Shown here: piece after piece, positions 63,955 through 64,000 of the stretch
Position numbering within the stretch: the stretch's first letter is position 1
Layout: each line of letters opens with the position of its first letter
DNA from: JAWLFI01 sp964627995
Lineage (GTDB): Bacteria > Bacteroidota > Bacteroidia > Chitinophagales > Saprospiraceae
Length of the DNA: 64,000 nt
Direction of reading: 5' to 3'
Assembly (NCBI GenBank): GCA_964627995.1
Contig: CAZVLN010000006.1
Span: 30,906-94,905, forward strand
Made by a program: the position numbers and the translations under genes
Notes under the pieces: model-generated
What the model was told of the DNA's origin: nothing
Databases searched by the model: none
What the model saw: the letters and a program-made list of their open reading frames with translations, nothing else

Positions 63955-64000
63955 AATTCTTTTCTTTACTAATATTACATTTCCTTTTTGTCTATTCATA

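Noticed and set aside
1..64000. CRISPR arrays, insertion sequences, prophage, toxin-antitoxin pairs
   Set aside because: I found no regularly spaced direct repeats, transposase, integrase or phage structural gene in the window.

Overview
The window is a 64 kb piece of a Bacteroidota chromosome. The evidence is type IX secretion (T9SS) sorting domains of both the short 'type A' and the gliding-motility-associated kind, a SusC/SusD pair, -7 promoter boxes of the form TAnnTTTG, lipobox lipoproteins and a TonB-box-free TonB C-terminal lipoprotein. Very large PKD/Ig-repeat adhesin-like proteins, a BCCT osmolyte carrier and the general gene style point to a marine or free-living member of the Saprospiria. 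That class-level guess is inference. There is one assembly gap (100 N at 57260-57359).

Layout. 1-283: 5' part of an RlmB/TrmH-type rRNA methyltransferase leaving the left edge. 402-3926: secreted M36 (fungalysin) metalloprotease. 4283-5596: ahcY. 5736-8007: three small poorly known genes. 8134-8206: tRNA-Phe. 8329-9198: an MtfA-like protein that has lost its zinc motif. 9199-15838 (minus): carB and a giant T9SS cargo protein. 16380-18915: DUF2851 protein and lpxK. 18923-24473: hemolysin III, a small membrane protein, a YgjP-type metallopeptidase with prfC, PspC with PadR, and an ElaA-type GNAT. 24483-27071: lamin-tail-domain secreted protein. 27318-30064: DUF349-like coiled coil, TRIC-type channel, TonB-like lipoprotein. 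30054-33627 (minus): cytochrome c, anmK, SDR and glycosyltransferase. 33933-41187: TetR-controlled RND tripartite efflux operon followed by pdxH. 41361-45462: zincin lipoprotein, apaG, thioredoxin-TPR protein. 45650-53732 (minus): MarR, SusC, SusD, BCCT transporter and UspA. 54155-59853 (minus): a giant PKD/CHU_C protein interrupted by the gap. 60177-63818: a tightly coupled operon of a lipoprotein, an ECF sigma factor and a protein joining a cytoplasmic segment, one transmembrane helix and an outer-membrane barrel.

Most genes are housekeeping or envelope functions. The best candidates for something undescribed are two. First, GC-rich structured elements sit in intergenic regions (29355-29456 and 45517-45616, with larger or degenerate relatives at 16041-16275, 53790-54100 and 6320-6448). 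Two copies share sequence blocks and show a compensatory base change in their outer stem. Second, the 60177-63818 operon may couple a sigma factor to a protein spanning both membranes.

Where an upstream extension of a reading frame begins inside a promoter or terminator, the shorter start was chosen and the reason given. Promoter and operator calls rest on consensus matches by eye only.
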